Assembly (NCBI GenBank): GCA_964215955.1
Contig: CAXPDR010000031.1
Span: 1 to 64,000 of the forward strand
Origin: GCA-2706205 sp964215955
GTDB taxonomy: Bacteria; Bdellovibrionota; Bacteriovoracia; Bacteriovoracales; Bacteriovoracaceae
Length of the DNA stretch: 64,000 nucleotides
Direction: 5' to 3'
In this document: positions 35,726-44,377 of the stretch, piece by piece
Layout: the number at the start of each line of letters is the position of its first letter
How positions within the stretch are numbered: position 1 is the first letter of the stretch
The notes under the pieces: model-generated
Database searches by the model: none
Seen by the model: only the letters and a program-made list of their open reading frames with translations
Told to the model about the DNA's origin: nothing
Made by a program: the position numbers and the translations under genes

Positions 35726-35854
35726 ATGGAAGCAATGAATTTTGAAATCTTTTTTATTTTCATGGTTATTCTAGGTTTTGCCAGTTCTTTACTTCACTAT
35801 CGAGCTTATGTGAAAATAAAAGCACATGAATCTATAAGAAAAGAAATTTATTAA
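35726..35854 (+). CDS. 42-aa single-pass membrane peptide
   Basis: GAGGAG lies upstream of the ATG. The 42-residue product has one hydrophobic helix (about residues 6-23, EIFFIFMVILGFASSLL) and a basic tail (HYRAYVKIKAHESIRKEIY), so the tail would face the cytoplasm. It is expressed from a sigma-54 promoter through a folded leader. No family is recognised. It may act as a small regulator of a membrane protein. Confidence 0.65.
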   Translation: MEAMNFEIFFIFMVILGFASSLLHYRAYVKIKAHESIRKEIY

Positions 35855-35948
35855 AGAAATCTAATATCCTAAAAATTATTCACATCCGCAAATATTGTTA
35901 ATCAAACTCCTCTAAAAATGCTAATAAAGTTCTAAACTAGGGGACTTT

Positions 35949-36974
35949 ATGAAAAAATCTATAATAATATTTTCTTTCTTTATTCAAAATATTGTATTTG
36001 CTGGCCTAAGTGATACAGATTTAGCGTCAATTTATGCTGATCATTTAATCTCCGAGTTCGATAAGCAGCTGGAGCTTAGTGAAAGCTTTGATCTTAGAGA
36101 TAGTGAAGTTTATGCTAAGTTGATAAGTGCTAGGTCTTTTATTGAAAACCAGGGTGGGCATGGGCACCACAAGCCAAGAAAAAATAAAAGTTTATTAGAA
36201 ATAACAAATCCCAATCAATATATATCTGTTATAAATCAGATTGATTCAGACTCCAAAGAAATCTTTAAACGTATGCAAAAAAATGTTAATAGGGAGCGTA
36301 GTCTTGGGGTTATTTATCCTAGTTCTGGTAGAGCGGGTAACGTGACTGGAAATACTTTTCCAGCAAAGGTATGGAGTTTAACCTTTGATGATGGACCTAG
36401 AGGTTTGAGAACCAAAACGATAGTTGATAATCTATATGAAAGAGGAATAAAAGCAAGTTTTTTTATGTTAACTAGAGAAGCAAAGAGATACACTTCAACG
36501 GTTGATTATGTTAAAGATGCTGGTATGGAGATAGCTCTTCATAGTTATAACCATAAAAATTTAAACAAAGCCTCTGATCAAACTATTCATTATGAAGTTG
36601 GTCAAGCTTTACTAGATTTGGAAAAATTAGCTAAAGACGATGTCGAGTTATTCAGACTTCCATATGGATCGGGTTTAAGAAACTCTAATCTAAGACAGAT
36701 TATTGCAAATTATAATTTAATACATATATTTTGGAATGTAGATACCCTAGATTGGAAAGATAAAGACCCTCAAAGTATTTTTAGAAGAGTAAAACTACAA
36801 ATGAGTAAGTCTCCAAAAAATAGTGGAGTTATTTTGTTTCATGATATTCATGCTCAAACAGTTATCGCAAGTGAGTTGACCATGGATTACTTGATCGATA
36901 ATGGTCATAAAGTTTGTACTACCGGTGATGTCATCAAGTATCTGAATGGCAAAAAACAAAACTGCTTGAAATAA
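35949..36974 (+). CDS. Exported polysaccharide deacetylase (NodB domain)
   Basis: The 341-aa protein has a signal peptide (about 1-18), a helical N-terminal part, and a NodB homology domain with TFDDGP (145-150), the metal-binding HSYNH (198-202), RLPYGSG, and LFHDIH near the end. Such enzymes remove acetyl groups from peptidoglycan or chitin-like polymers in the periplasm; in Bdellovibrio-like predators such deacetylases act on the prey wall. That role is inference here. Confidence 0.88.
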   Translation: MKKSIIIFSFFIQNIVFAGLSDTDLASIYADHLISEFDKQLELSESFDLRDSEVYAKLISARSFIENQGGHGHHKPRKNKSLLEITNPNQYISVINQIDSDSKEIFKRMQKNVNRERSLGVIYPSSGRAGNVTGNTFPAKVWSLTFDDGPRGLRTKTIVDNLYERGIKASFFMLTREAKRYTSTVDYVKDAGMEIALHSYNHKNLNKASDQTIHYEVGQALLDLEKLAKDDVELFRLPYGSGLRNSNLRQIIANYNLIHIFWNVDTLDWKDKDPQSIFRRVKLQMSKSPKNSGVILFHDIHAQTVIASELTMDYLIDNGHKVCTTGDVIKYLNGKKQNCLK

Positions 36975-36999
36975 AACAAATCTTTTTTAAAATAGGTAT

Positions 37000-37506
37000 A
37001 TGAACAAAATATTTATATATCTATTTATATTATCTCTTATTAGTTGTGCTTCTAAGCCAAAGATAGAAAACCGGCCAGAAAACGTCGTTGTTACAAAAAT
37101 TGATCAGACTCGCCCCGAAAATTGGGCCGATGAATACTATAATAATACAGTGCTCATTTTGGAGAGTCCAACCATTATAGAAAGCTATAGAGAGATGCAG
37201 GCCATTTGTAAAGGAGATGATTTCATCTTTAATACCCAATATCAAAAGATTGAACCTGAGCCCGTTCTTTATAAAAAAATACCTTTAACAATTCAAACTA
37301 AGGGTGGGTTTAGTAAAAAGGTTTATGTGAATAAAGGGCATTGTAGAGAAATTACGTTGTATAAGGCCCCTAGTTCTCAACAGGCAAGGCAAATTAGGTT
37401 TGTAATAAAAGAAATGGAATTACTTTATATCTATAATCAAGGTTCCTACCTTAAAACTTTAACCTTTGATACAACCTTTAAAGATGTAAAATTTGTAGTT
37501 CAATAG
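37000..37506 (+). CDS. Lipoprotein of unknown function
   Basis: The 168-aa product has a lipobox (LISC, Cys16) after a short signal and a mature domain with two Cys (in QAICKGDD and KGHCREI). It follows the deacetylase by 25 bases and probably shares its transcript. No family recognised. Confidence 0.65.
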   Translation: MNKIFIYLFILSLISCASKPKIENRPENVVVTKIDQTRPENWADEYYNNTVLILESPTIIESYREMQAICKGDDFIFNTQYQKIEPEPVLYKKIPLTIQTKGGFSKKVYVNKGHCREITLYKAPSSQQARQIRFVIKEMELLYIYNQGSYLKTLTFDTTFKDVKFVVQ

Positions 37507-37588
37507 TCTAAAGTTTTGACATCTAGACTTACTAAGTATCTAAAATTACACATTCAAATCTTGGTATCCCAATTGCTTTATTTAAGGC

Positions 37589-37879
37589 ATGGGAAAAGTA
37601 ATTATTTTTAGTATTCTTAGTTTTATTTTTATTTCTTGTGGCAAAGATGGACAATTTGTAGCTAATAAGGAAGTTGTCTATACCATTAAACCAGCAAATC
37701 CTGAAGAGTATGAGTATGAGTTCAGAGTAGACGGTTGTACTACAGGCATTCAAAAGTTTGATACATTTTTAAAGGCTTGTGAAGGATTGAAAGATTCTGA
37801 ACTTAATAATGAATGTGCTGAAGCAAGTCGCGAGGATCTTTTTACCAAGTCTATTTGCCCAGGGGAGTTTAAAAGTTAA
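37589..37879 (+). CDS. Small lipoprotein of unknown function
   Basis: The 96-aa product has a lipobox (FISC, Cys17) and four more Cys in the mature part (VDGCTTG, KACEGL, NNECAE, SICPGE), probably two disulfides. Its end overlaps the convergent 37876 gene by four bases. No family recognised. Confidence 0.6.
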   Translation: MGKVIIFSILSFIFISCGKDGQFVANKEVVYTIKPANPEEYEYEFRVDGCTTGIQKFDTFLKACEGLKDSELNNECAEASREDLFTKSICPGEFKS

Positions 37880-38631
37880 AACAACGTCATACTTGGTAAT
37901 ATCTGGTGCTTAAACTGGAAAATTACTAGTGGGGAAGAGCTTAGATCTGAGTTATTAAAACTTCCAGCTCCCATAACAAAATTCATATTATTTATACTGT
38001 GACTATAAATTGCGATATGCATTTGAAAAAACTTATCACTTTGTAAAAATTCAGCTCTACTGCTAAGAAAGCCTATTAAATCTTTTTCTGAGATTTTGTA
38101 ACCTAAAAAGTATTTCTTATTTACTTCATCTTCTTCCTCGGATTGGACCCGAAGGGCGTATTCATATTCTAAAACGGATAAAGCCTTATCAGAACTAGTA
38201 CTATATAAGTTTTCTGACACTCTATATTCGGCGGTACTAATCAACGGGCCGTAGGCAAAAGCAAATTTTCCAAGTACAAATTGTTTATTTAAATCTCCCT
38301 TACAACGTACATGATCACAGTTTAAATAATCAAAGTCTTTGTAATCTGATTTCATTGTTGTAGAACCAAGGCTTAAGCCAATAAACCCTAGAGGATATAA
38401 CGTTATACTTGGTTCTAACTTTTGGACGACAAGACTAGTGTCAGCTTGGAGGCCTAATCTTAATAGTGAGTTAAAGGGGCTTTTGTCTGATCCTCTTAAT
38501 AAAAAAGTATAACCAGAGTTTGTTTTTAGTCCACCACCTAAGCCCGGATAAGATCTGATACTTGTGCCATAGTTAAAATCAAAACTTGCATAGACATTAA
38601 AAGAAATAAGAAGAAATAAAAGAATCCTCAT
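37876..38631 (-). CDS. Exported beta-barrel-like protein
   Basis: The 251-aa product has a signal peptide (about 1-15, VYA) and strand-rich sequence ending in Phe (PSMTLF), consistent with an outer membrane protein. Two Cys (NCDHVRC) are close together. Its ATG overlaps the stop of the FAD oxidase gene (ATGA), so the two are cotranslated. No family recognised. Confidence 0.6.
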   Translation of the reverse strand: MRILLFLLISFNVYASFDFNYGTSIRSYPGLGGGLKTNSGYTFLLRGSDKSPFNSLLRLGLQADTSLVVQKLEPSITLYPLGFIGLSLGSTTMKSDYKDFDYLNCDHVRCKGDLNKQFVLGKFAFAYGPLISTAEYRVSENLYSTSSDKALSVLEYEYALRVQSEEEDEVNKKYFLGYKISEKDLIGFLSSRAEFLQSDKFFQMHIAIYSHSINNMNFVMGAGSFNNSDLSSSPLVIFQFKHQILPSMTLF

Positions 38632-39956
38632 TCAGGCTTCTTTAAGTTCATAAAGCCTTGAGGAAAAAATTGAGAATGAGGATCATATGTCTCTTTGAGC
38701 TTTTTAAATATGCTATAGATATCATCATTCCAATAATTGGCTATGAACTTTTGTTTTATGATTCCAATACCATGTTCTGCAAATGGAGAGGCATTCAAAT
38801 CTTTAACTGTTTGATACATATTTTGAAATTCATTGGAGCAGCTTTCAGTATCTGCAGGAGTAGGCATGAAGTTAAAATGTAAATGAGCATCTCCAAAATG
38901 TCCAAAAAGATTATACCTAACACCAGTTTTAGAAAAGTCTTTGTAAATGTCTAAAAGTTTTGAGAAATATTGATTTGGAACTTGGACATCAGTTCCCATT
39001 TTTACAACACCCATTTTAGAATTTTCTTCGAAGACGGCCCTGGGAATACTTGCTCTAATTTCATGAAATCTATTTTCTGATAGTTCAAATACTTCTTCTT
39101 CATTTAAAAAACTAAGGTCTAATAAAAATTGTTCATAAAATTTTTCAAAGGCTTCAGATTTAATTTCAAAAAATAAGGCATCTTTACCTTGATTTGGGCG
39201 ATCCTGAGTTTTTAAAAAACTGAAACTGTTGGAGTCAATAAATTCGCAAAGAATCACATCCTCTCTAAAGTTTTGAATTTTTTCACTTACTTCCATGTGG
39301 GCAGAATAATCTTCCTCCCATTTTGGAAGGAGCATGAATAAATGATTTACTGGCATGTCTTCACAGGTATCAATTTCAATTTCTGTTATAACTCCAAGTT
39401 GGCCTTCCGTGCCAATGAGTAAATCTGTTTCTGTCTCAAATCTAGGAAATGGGGCGTTTTTGAGATTTGAGTATTTTTCAAATTCCTTTTGATAGTCACT
39501 CAAATCAAATTCGGTGTTGATTGGTTTATCTGCATTTAAAGTTTTTTCTTCACCTTTGTAATTTAAATATTTAATTTTTTTAATTTGAGATCTAAGGTTT
39601 CCAAAGTGAAAACATCTTTCTCCTGTTGCACTCGTTGCAGCGCCTGCAGTAATTAACGCAAGGTTCTCAGTAGGTGCCGTCATTATATTACGGCCTTTGG
39701 ACTTTAAAAATGCTTTTGCATCTTTCCAGTTTACAGGACCTTTGATCTGTAAGGTTTTATCAGCGGTTAAATCCATTGAAGATGGAAGTTGGGAAAGATT
39801 TCCAAGATAAAAGTCTTCGTCTTTATAAATTTCTTCTAATTTGTCATAGGGGATAACGGTAGATGTTTGAGAGCCATAGTAAAAGGTTGGAGAGTGGCTT
39901 TTTAAATGATCTTTAAGTTCTTCTGTATCTTTAAATGTGATTTTTTTTAAGGCCAT
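38628..39956 (-). CDS. FAD-linked oxidase (GlcD/D-lactate dehydrogenase-like)
   Basis: The 442-aa protein has an FAD-binding domain of the PCMH/VAO type with GTEGQLGVITE and an FAD-linked oxidase C-terminal domain with NLFGHFGDAHLHFNF and AEHGIG. These are typical of D-lactate or glycolate dehydrogenases. The usual N-terminal PGGGT loop is not visible; AGAATSATGER sits where the second flavin-contact loop is expected. Substrate unknown. It follows yaaA by three bases. Confidence 0.78.
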   Translation of the reverse strand: MALKKITFKDTEELKDHLKSHSPTFYYGSQTSTVIPYDKLEEIYKDEDFYLGNLSQLPSSMDLTADKTLQIKGPVNWKDAKAFLKSKGRNIMTAPTENLALITAGAATSATGERCFHFGNLRSQIKKIKYLNYKGEEKTLNADKPINTEFDLSDYQKEFEKYSNLKNAPFPRFETETDLLIGTEGQLGVITEIEIDTCEDMPVNHLFMLLPKWEEDYSAHMEVSEKIQNFREDVILCEFIDSNSFSFLKTQDRPNQGKDALFFEIKSEAFEKFYEQFLLDLSFLNEEEVFELSENRFHEIRASIPRAVFEENSKMGVVKMGTDVQVPNQYFSKLLDIYKDFSKTGVRYNLFGHFGDAHLHFNFMPTPADTESCSNEFQNMYQTVKDLNASPFAEHGIGIIKQKFIANYWNDDIYSIFKKLKETYDPHSQFFPQGFMNLKKPE

Positions 39957-39959
39957 AAC

Positions 39960-40718
39960 TTATCTCACAAAAACAAGTTCATTTTCTTTTGATAACTCTT
40001 TAGAAAACTTATAATTCTCTTCTGAGAAATCTTTTAACTCGTCAATGGTTTTTATTTTATTTTTAATAATGTATTTAGCAAACATTCCCCGTGCTTTTTT
40101 AGCGGAAAAGCTGATGATTTTTAACTGCCCATTTCTTTCTTCCTTGAATACAGGAGTTATTATTTCTCCTTTTAATTCATTTTTATCAATTACGGAGAAA
40201 TATTCATTACTGGCACAATTTACTAAAATCTTATATTTTTTTAGTTCTTCATTTACAGATTTCGTCACATCAGATTTCCAATAATCATATAAGTTTTTAT
40301 AATCATCGAATTTAAACTTTGTACCCATTTCTAAACGGTAAGGTTGAATCAGATCCATCGGGCGAAGTATACCGTATAAACCCGAAAGAATCCGTAGGCG
40401 CTTTTGAGCATTTTTTAAATCTGTTTGATTGAATGATTTTATATCTAAACCAGTATAAGTATCTCCATTAAAAGCAAAAGCTGCTTGTTTTGCTGTACTT
40501 GGTGACTTGATTGATTTAAAAGTTTGAAATCTATTATAGTTTAATTCACTCAGGGCCGGGCTTAGTTTCATAAGTTTAGAAATATCTGAAGTCTTAAGTT
40601 CTTTTAAGGCTTTGGCAAGTTTATTTGTCTTGGCCAGAAAGTCTGGTCCTGTTTGAAGTTCACTTGGTACTTCATGTTCAAAATCCAATTTTTTAGCTGG
40701 GGAAACAACTACTAGCAT
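39960..40718 (-). CDS. yaaA: Peroxide stress protein YaaA
   Basis: The 252-aa protein is a full-length member of the UPF0246/YaaA family, starting MLVVVSPAKKLDFE and containing FNGDTYTGLD, LSGLYGILRP and the ANEYF-like CASNEYF segment. In E. coli YaaA limits iron during peroxide stress and binds DNA. It is the first gene of the yaaA / FAD oxidase / 37876 set. Confidence 0.93.
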   Translation of the reverse strand: MLVVVSPAKKLDFEHEVPSELQTGPDFLAKTNKLAKALKELKTSDISKLMKLSPALSELNYNRFQTFKSIKSPSTAKQAAFAFNGDTYTGLDIKSFNQTDLKNAQKRLRILSGLYGILRPMDLIQPYRLEMGTKFKFDDYKNLYDYWKSDVTKSVNEELKKYKILVNCASNEYFSVIDKNELKGEIITPVFKEERNGQLKIISFSAKKARGMFAKYIIKNKIKTIDELKDFSEENYKFSKELSKENELVFVR

Positions 40719-40779
40719 ATTTTATAACTCCTTTAAATTTAAGCTTAGTCTAGCAGTTATATTAGGATTTGGCATAAAA

Positions 40780-40807
40780 AAAGGGTCCACATATTGTAGA
40801 CCCTTTT
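40780..40807. terminator. Terminator, probably bidirectional
   Basis: GGGTC...GACCC (40783-40787 and 40799-40803) forms a stem with flanking A and T runs on both sides. It ends the leftward 40833 gene (seven T in that direction). Confidence 0.8.
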
Positions 40808-40832
40808 CTATTATTGCAAATTTAGTTTTAAA

Positions 40833-41657
40833 TTAGAATACTTTAAAAATCTGAACACCCGCTCCAACTTTATCAGCAGCTTTAACAAGTGATGGATCGT
40901 GCTGAGCGTAGAAAAATAAATCTGTACCAGCTATTTCAGTGTTAACACCAGCTAATATTCTTTCTTCTCCAGATGACGCTGTAACGTTTAAATCATCTTT
41001 TCCAGCGTTATGTCTCATAAGTCCTTCAAAATCGATTTTTAATTTATATTTTTCTGAAAGTGCAGAGTTTGTATAAGAAATCCAAGATGTTAAATAATGT
41101 CTTGAAGTCTCATCAACTGATGCTGTGTTTCTTTTATAGAAAGTTTTATTAAACCCACCAAAAAGGATTAGACTGTTATAGTCATCAATTTTTGTAGAGT
41201 AAGTCATTGATGGCTTAAATCTAGTAATTCTTTCATCACCATGCTCATAGTTTGAGTATCTTGAAGCTGGTAATTCAAACATTGTATTCCACTTAAGAGA
41301 TGATTTTTCGTTCTTAAAGATAGTTGTCTTTACAGCAACTCTTGGATCAAGTTCTTCATATCTATCACCTTCACCATTTCCTGAGATTTTATCAGTTGCA
41401 TTCATTCTAAGAGTTAGATTGAAAACATTTGATGAATTGATTTCATAACCAATATTTAAGTAGTTTAAAAAATCTGTACCTTGTTGACCAAGACCTTCAT
41501 CATCATTGTTAGATACTCTATCAGTGTCAATTTCACCATAGTACCAAGTGCTGATTCTGTCTTTGATTGATTTAACTTCTGTCGTTGTTGTGTTTGTTGA
41601 TGCTGCAAAACTCCCCGAGGCTGCAAGTAGCGTAGTCAACGCGATAATCTTTTTCAT
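40833..41657 (-). CDS. Outer membrane protein, porin-like
   Basis: The 274-aa product has a signal peptide (MKKIIALTTLLAASGSFAAS) and a strand-rich body with many Asn/Tyr/Thr residues, ending VQIFKVF with terminal Phe. It resembles small outer membrane barrels. AGGAGT lies before the ATG at 41657; the longer frame upstream has no support. It has its own terminator and may be well expressed. Confidence 0.75.
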   Translation of the reverse strand: MKKIIALTTLLAASGSFAASTNTTTTEVKSIKDRISTWYYGEIDTDRVSNNDDEGLGQQGTDFLNYLNIGYEINSSNVFNLTLRMNATDKISGNGEGDRYEELDPRVAVKTTIFKNEKSSLKWNTMFELPASRYSNYEHGDERITRFKPSMTYSTKIDDYNSLILFGGFNKTFYKRNTASVDETSRHYLTSWISYTNSALSEKYKLKIDFEGLMRHNAGKDDLNVTASSGEERILAGVNTEIAGTDLFFYAQHDPSLVKAADKVGAGVQIFKVF

Positions 41658-41843
41658 AACTGTTACTCCTAAAGTATTTAAGTAGTTCCTTAATTTTTCC
41701 CAGCCTCTATATAACCTGATTTTGAGTACTTTTGTAAACTTAATAATAATTACTGGAAAAGTTACATGGAGCGTCAATTTGTGTGTGCTAAGTATTTGAA
41801 ACTACATTTCTTAAGTGGGAATTCAGTGGGGCTTTTTGACACC

Positions 41844-42101
41844 TTAATCTAAAAACTCGGCTTCAATTCCATCCTCAGATGCAATGAGGGTCAATTTGGC
41901 CTTATTTTTCTCAAGTCCCATAGTTTTAAATTCTTTTAAGTCTTCAATTTCTAATTCTGGATCGAGATAATAATCAGCAGAGACCATAAAAATTATGGCC
42001 AATGTTTCTTTGAAGTCCTTTTCGGTATTTAAATTAATAAAGTCAAAGGTAGCTTTAGTATGTATTTCAGGCTTTTCAAATAATTCAATATTTACAAACA
42101 T
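41844..42101 (-). CDS. Hypothetical acidic protein
   Basis: The 85-aa product is acidic and soluble. It starts at 42101 inside the stop of the pseudouridine synthase gene (TAATG), so it is translated by coupling. An earlier in-frame ATG at 42134 is not needed. No family recognised. Confidence 0.6.
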   Translation of the reverse strand: MFVNIELFEKPEIHTKATFDFINLNTEKDFKETLAIIFMVSADYYLDPELEIEDLKEFKTMGLEKNKAKLTLIASEDGIEAEFLD

Positions 42102-42658
42102 TAGATGAGGTCCTCTTTTTTCACGTAGTTCCAATTTCCAGGAACAAGATTTTTAAGTTGGTATTTTCCCATTCCTACCCGGATTAATCTTAGTGTAGGA
42201 TGGCCTATTTTAGCTGTCATTCGTCTGACTTGTCTATTTTTACCTTCAGAGATTTTAATTTCTAACCAACAGGTAGGTATATTTTTTCTTTCTCTGATAG
42301 GTGGGGTTCTCTCGGGGACTTTAGGGGATTTTATAATTTTCACTTTACATTTTTTAGTAATGTAATTCTTAATTTTAAGACCTTTTCTCATTTCTGTTAA
42401 GGATATTTCTGTGGGGATATTTTCCACTTGTACCCAATAGGTTTTTTCCTTATCTGACTTTGGACTTGTAAGTCTTTGATTGAATATACCATCGTCAGTG
42501 AGTACTAACAGCCCTTCGGAATCTTTATCTAGGCGACCGGCTGCATAGACACCTTCTGGAAAATTAAAATCTGCTAGGGTTTTATCATCTTCTTCTCCAG
42601 TGAATTGGGTTAATACACCGAAGGGTTTGTAGAAAGTAATATACTTGAAATTTTTCAT
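42101..42658 (-). CDS. Pseudouridine synthase, RluE-like
   Basis: The 185-aa protein is a compact RsuA-family 23S rRNA pseudouridine synthase. It starts ITFYKPFGVLTQF and contains the catalytic AAGRLDKDSEGLL with the active-site Asp, then RQVRRMTAKIGHPTLRL. Close resemblance to E. coli RluE (U2457) is seen at both ends. The ATG at 42658 is chosen, as the upstream frame is hydrophobic and is a shadow of the SUI1 gene. Confidence 0.88.
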   Translation of the reverse strand: MKNFKYITFYKPFGVLTQFTGEEDDKTLADFNFPEGVYAAGRLDKDSEGLLVLTDDGIFNQRLTSPKSDKEKTYWVQVENIPTEISLTEMRKGLKIKNYITKKCKVKIIKSPKVPERTPPIRERKNIPTCWLEIKISEGKNRQVRRMTAKIGHPTLRLIRVGMGKYQLKNLVPGNWNYVKKEDLI

Positions 42659-42698
42659 GCAACCGTGATACATCCAAGAGTATAAAAAGGAAATAAAA

Positions 42699-43049
42699 AT
42701 GGTAAAAATTAAACTAAATGATGATGAACCTAATATCGTCTGGACTGACGACCCAAGTCTTAAAAATAAGAAAAAATTAAAAAAACAAGTTGAAGTTAAT
42801 CCTATTGAACACACGCTTTCTATTCGTCCAGAAAAAAAAGGAAGGGGAGGAAAAACGGTGAGTGTCATTTATGATTTTCCTGCACATAGTGAAGACTATT
42901 TTAAAAAACTTACTAAAAAACTCAAAAGAGAATGCGGAACTGGTGGCACTTTTAAAGGCGATAGTATTGAAGTTCAAGGCGACCACAGGGAAAAAATTAA
43001 GCTTTTTCTAGAAAGTTTAGGTTTTAAAGTTAAGTTTACGGGGGGTTAA
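42699..43049 (+). CDS. SUI1/eIF1-like translation factor YciH
   Basis: The 116-aa protein carries a SUI1 domain (TVSVIYDF, KKLKRECGTGGTFK, IEVQGDHREKI), like bacterial YciH. These proteins influence start-codon selection fidelity. GGAAA lies just before the ATG. Divergent from the pseudouridine synthase gene, with 40 bases in between for both promoters. Confidence 0.88.
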   Translation: MVKIKLNDDEPNIVWTDDPSLKNKKKLKKQVEVNPIEHTLSIRPEKKGRGGKTVSVIYDFPAHSEDYFKKLTKKLKRECGTGGTFKGDSIEVQGDHREKIKLFLESLGFKVKFTGG

Positions 43050-43095
43050 GATATATATGTGGCATTCTTTTTCGTCTCGTAATAGAATATAGAAT

Positions 43096-43968
43096 ATGCG
43101 CATTATCAATAAAGACAACCGAGAAGAAATGTCTGAAGTTATTCAAGGACTTTTCTTAAATATGAATCCCATGGTGGCATGGGCCGGTTTAAATGCAGCT
43201 TCTCGTGTAGTAAAACAAATTAAAATTTTAAATGTGGATAATGAAGACGAGTCATTAGTTTTTAGCTCTGCAGATGGAAGTCCATTTCAATTTTCTCAAA
43301 AATTAATTTATTTTTTTTCTGAAGAGCAAAGTCTCATTTTCAAGGCTACACTTAAAACTGAAGGAGAAAACTTAATTGTTAATCAACCAGAACAAGTAAT
43401 GGCACTTGAAGAAGATGAGAAACAAAAATACCAAGAGCTTATAAATGGCTTTTTGAGTGAATTAAATGCCGGTACACCTGATCCACTAAGCAGTTTCTCC
43501 CTTGATGATGATGATGACGAAAAAACTGTAGATGCAGAAGAAAATATTGCCATAACTGCAGGTGAAAAAGTTGCTGAAGACTGGTTTAAATCAATTATGT
43601 CTGAACATGATGCTTCTCTTTTTGAAACGGAACTCTCTCATATTACTTTAGAAGAAGAAGATCAAATGTATGAAGGTATGCGAGCATCTCCGAGAGCGAA
43701 GCCTCCTGAAGGTAAGACTCTAACGGTTCAGGTTAAAGATGAGAGTAGACCACAATCAACGTATAGTCTGTATGACTTATCCCGTGGTGGATTGTCTTTT
43801 CTCGTATTTGCTAAGGACGAATTTGCAGTCGGGGAAGTTTTATTAATTAAAGCCTTTGATGTGAATAAATTCGAAGAGCCGATGGAAGCTGAAATTAAAG
43901 TTGTTAGAGAAGCAGATGAGATGGGCATTCAATATAAAGTTGGTTGTGAATTTAAGAACGCCCAATAG
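43096..43968 (+). CDS. PilZ domain protein with N-terminal region
   Basis: The 290-aa protein has an unrecognised N-terminal half, an acidic linker (DDDDDE, about residue 137), and a C-terminal PilZ domain with RASPRAKP and the DLSRGGLSF motif (DxSxxG), ending KVGCEF. It probably binds cyclic di-GMP. There is no membrane segment. It lies after yciH by 46 bases. Confidence 0.82.
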   Translation: MRIINKDNREEMSEVIQGLFLNMNPMVAWAGLNAASRVVKQIKILNVDNEDESLVFSSADGSPFQFSQKLIYFFSEEQSLIFKATLKTEGENLIVNQPEQVMALEEDEKQKYQELINGFLSELNAGTPDPLSSFSLDDDDDEKTVDAEENIAITAGEKVAEDWFKSIMSEHDASLFETELSHITLEEEDQMYEGMRASPRAKPPEGKTLTVQVKDESRPQSTYSLYDLSRGGLSFLVFAKDEFAVGEVLLIKAFDVNKFEEPMEAEIKVVREADEMGIQYKVGCEFKNAQ

Positions 43969-43972
43969 TTAT

Positions 43973-44311
43973 CTACTTAAGTTTATTATAAATTTCTTCG
44001 TCATAGCCAAAGTGAATCACCTTACCATTTTTTTCTAAAATAGGTCTTTTAATGGCCGAAGTAGTAGTCTCCAGAAGTTTATATTTAGCTGCAGCATTAG
44101 CTGCTTCAAATTCTTCTTTGATTTTTCTATAAGTTGGCCCTTTTTTGTTTACTGGCCAGTCTCCAAAAGCTTCTTTCCAGCTTTTGATGTCATTTTTAAC
44201 AGGAGCCTGTTTTTTAAAGTTAATAAATTCATACTTTAACCCCTTGTCGTCTAGGTGTGTCAAAGCTTTTTTTACCGTATTACAGTTAGGGATTCCATAA
44301 ATTTTATACAT
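43973..44311 (-). CDS. ArsC/Spx-like thioredoxin-fold protein (YffB)
   Basis: The 112-aa protein is an ArsC-family protein of the YffB kind, with the NCNTVKKA site (Cys10), WKEAFG and AIKRPILEK. It is cytoplasmic. Single-Cys YffB proteins do not reduce arsenate well; the role is probably in thiol redox. It is convergent with the PilZ gene. Confidence 0.85.
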   Translation of the reverse strand: MYKIYGIPNCNTVKKALTHLDDKGLKYEFINFKKQAPVKNDIKSWKEAFGDWPVNKKGPTYRKIKEEFEAANAAAKYKLLETTTSAIKRPILEKNGKVIHFGYDEEIYNKLK

Positions 44312-44377
44312 ATTTACGCCTTTTTTATGTTAGAATTTTTAACAATTAATAATTATTTATATGCAAGGGATGGTCAA

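Noticed and set aside
41658..41777. N-terminal extension of the porin-like protein
   Set aside because: A proper signal peptide starts at 41657 with AGGAGT upstream; the extension would bury it.
42659..42868. N-terminal extension of the pseudouridine synthase frame
   Set aside because: It lies opposite the yciH gene and is hydrophobic with no family match; the ATG at 42658 matches the known family start.
44255..44377. N-terminal extension of the acyl-CoA dehydrogenase frame
   Set aside because: It runs across the start of the opposite arsC-like gene and has no ribosome binding site, whereas AAGGGATGG precedes 44378.
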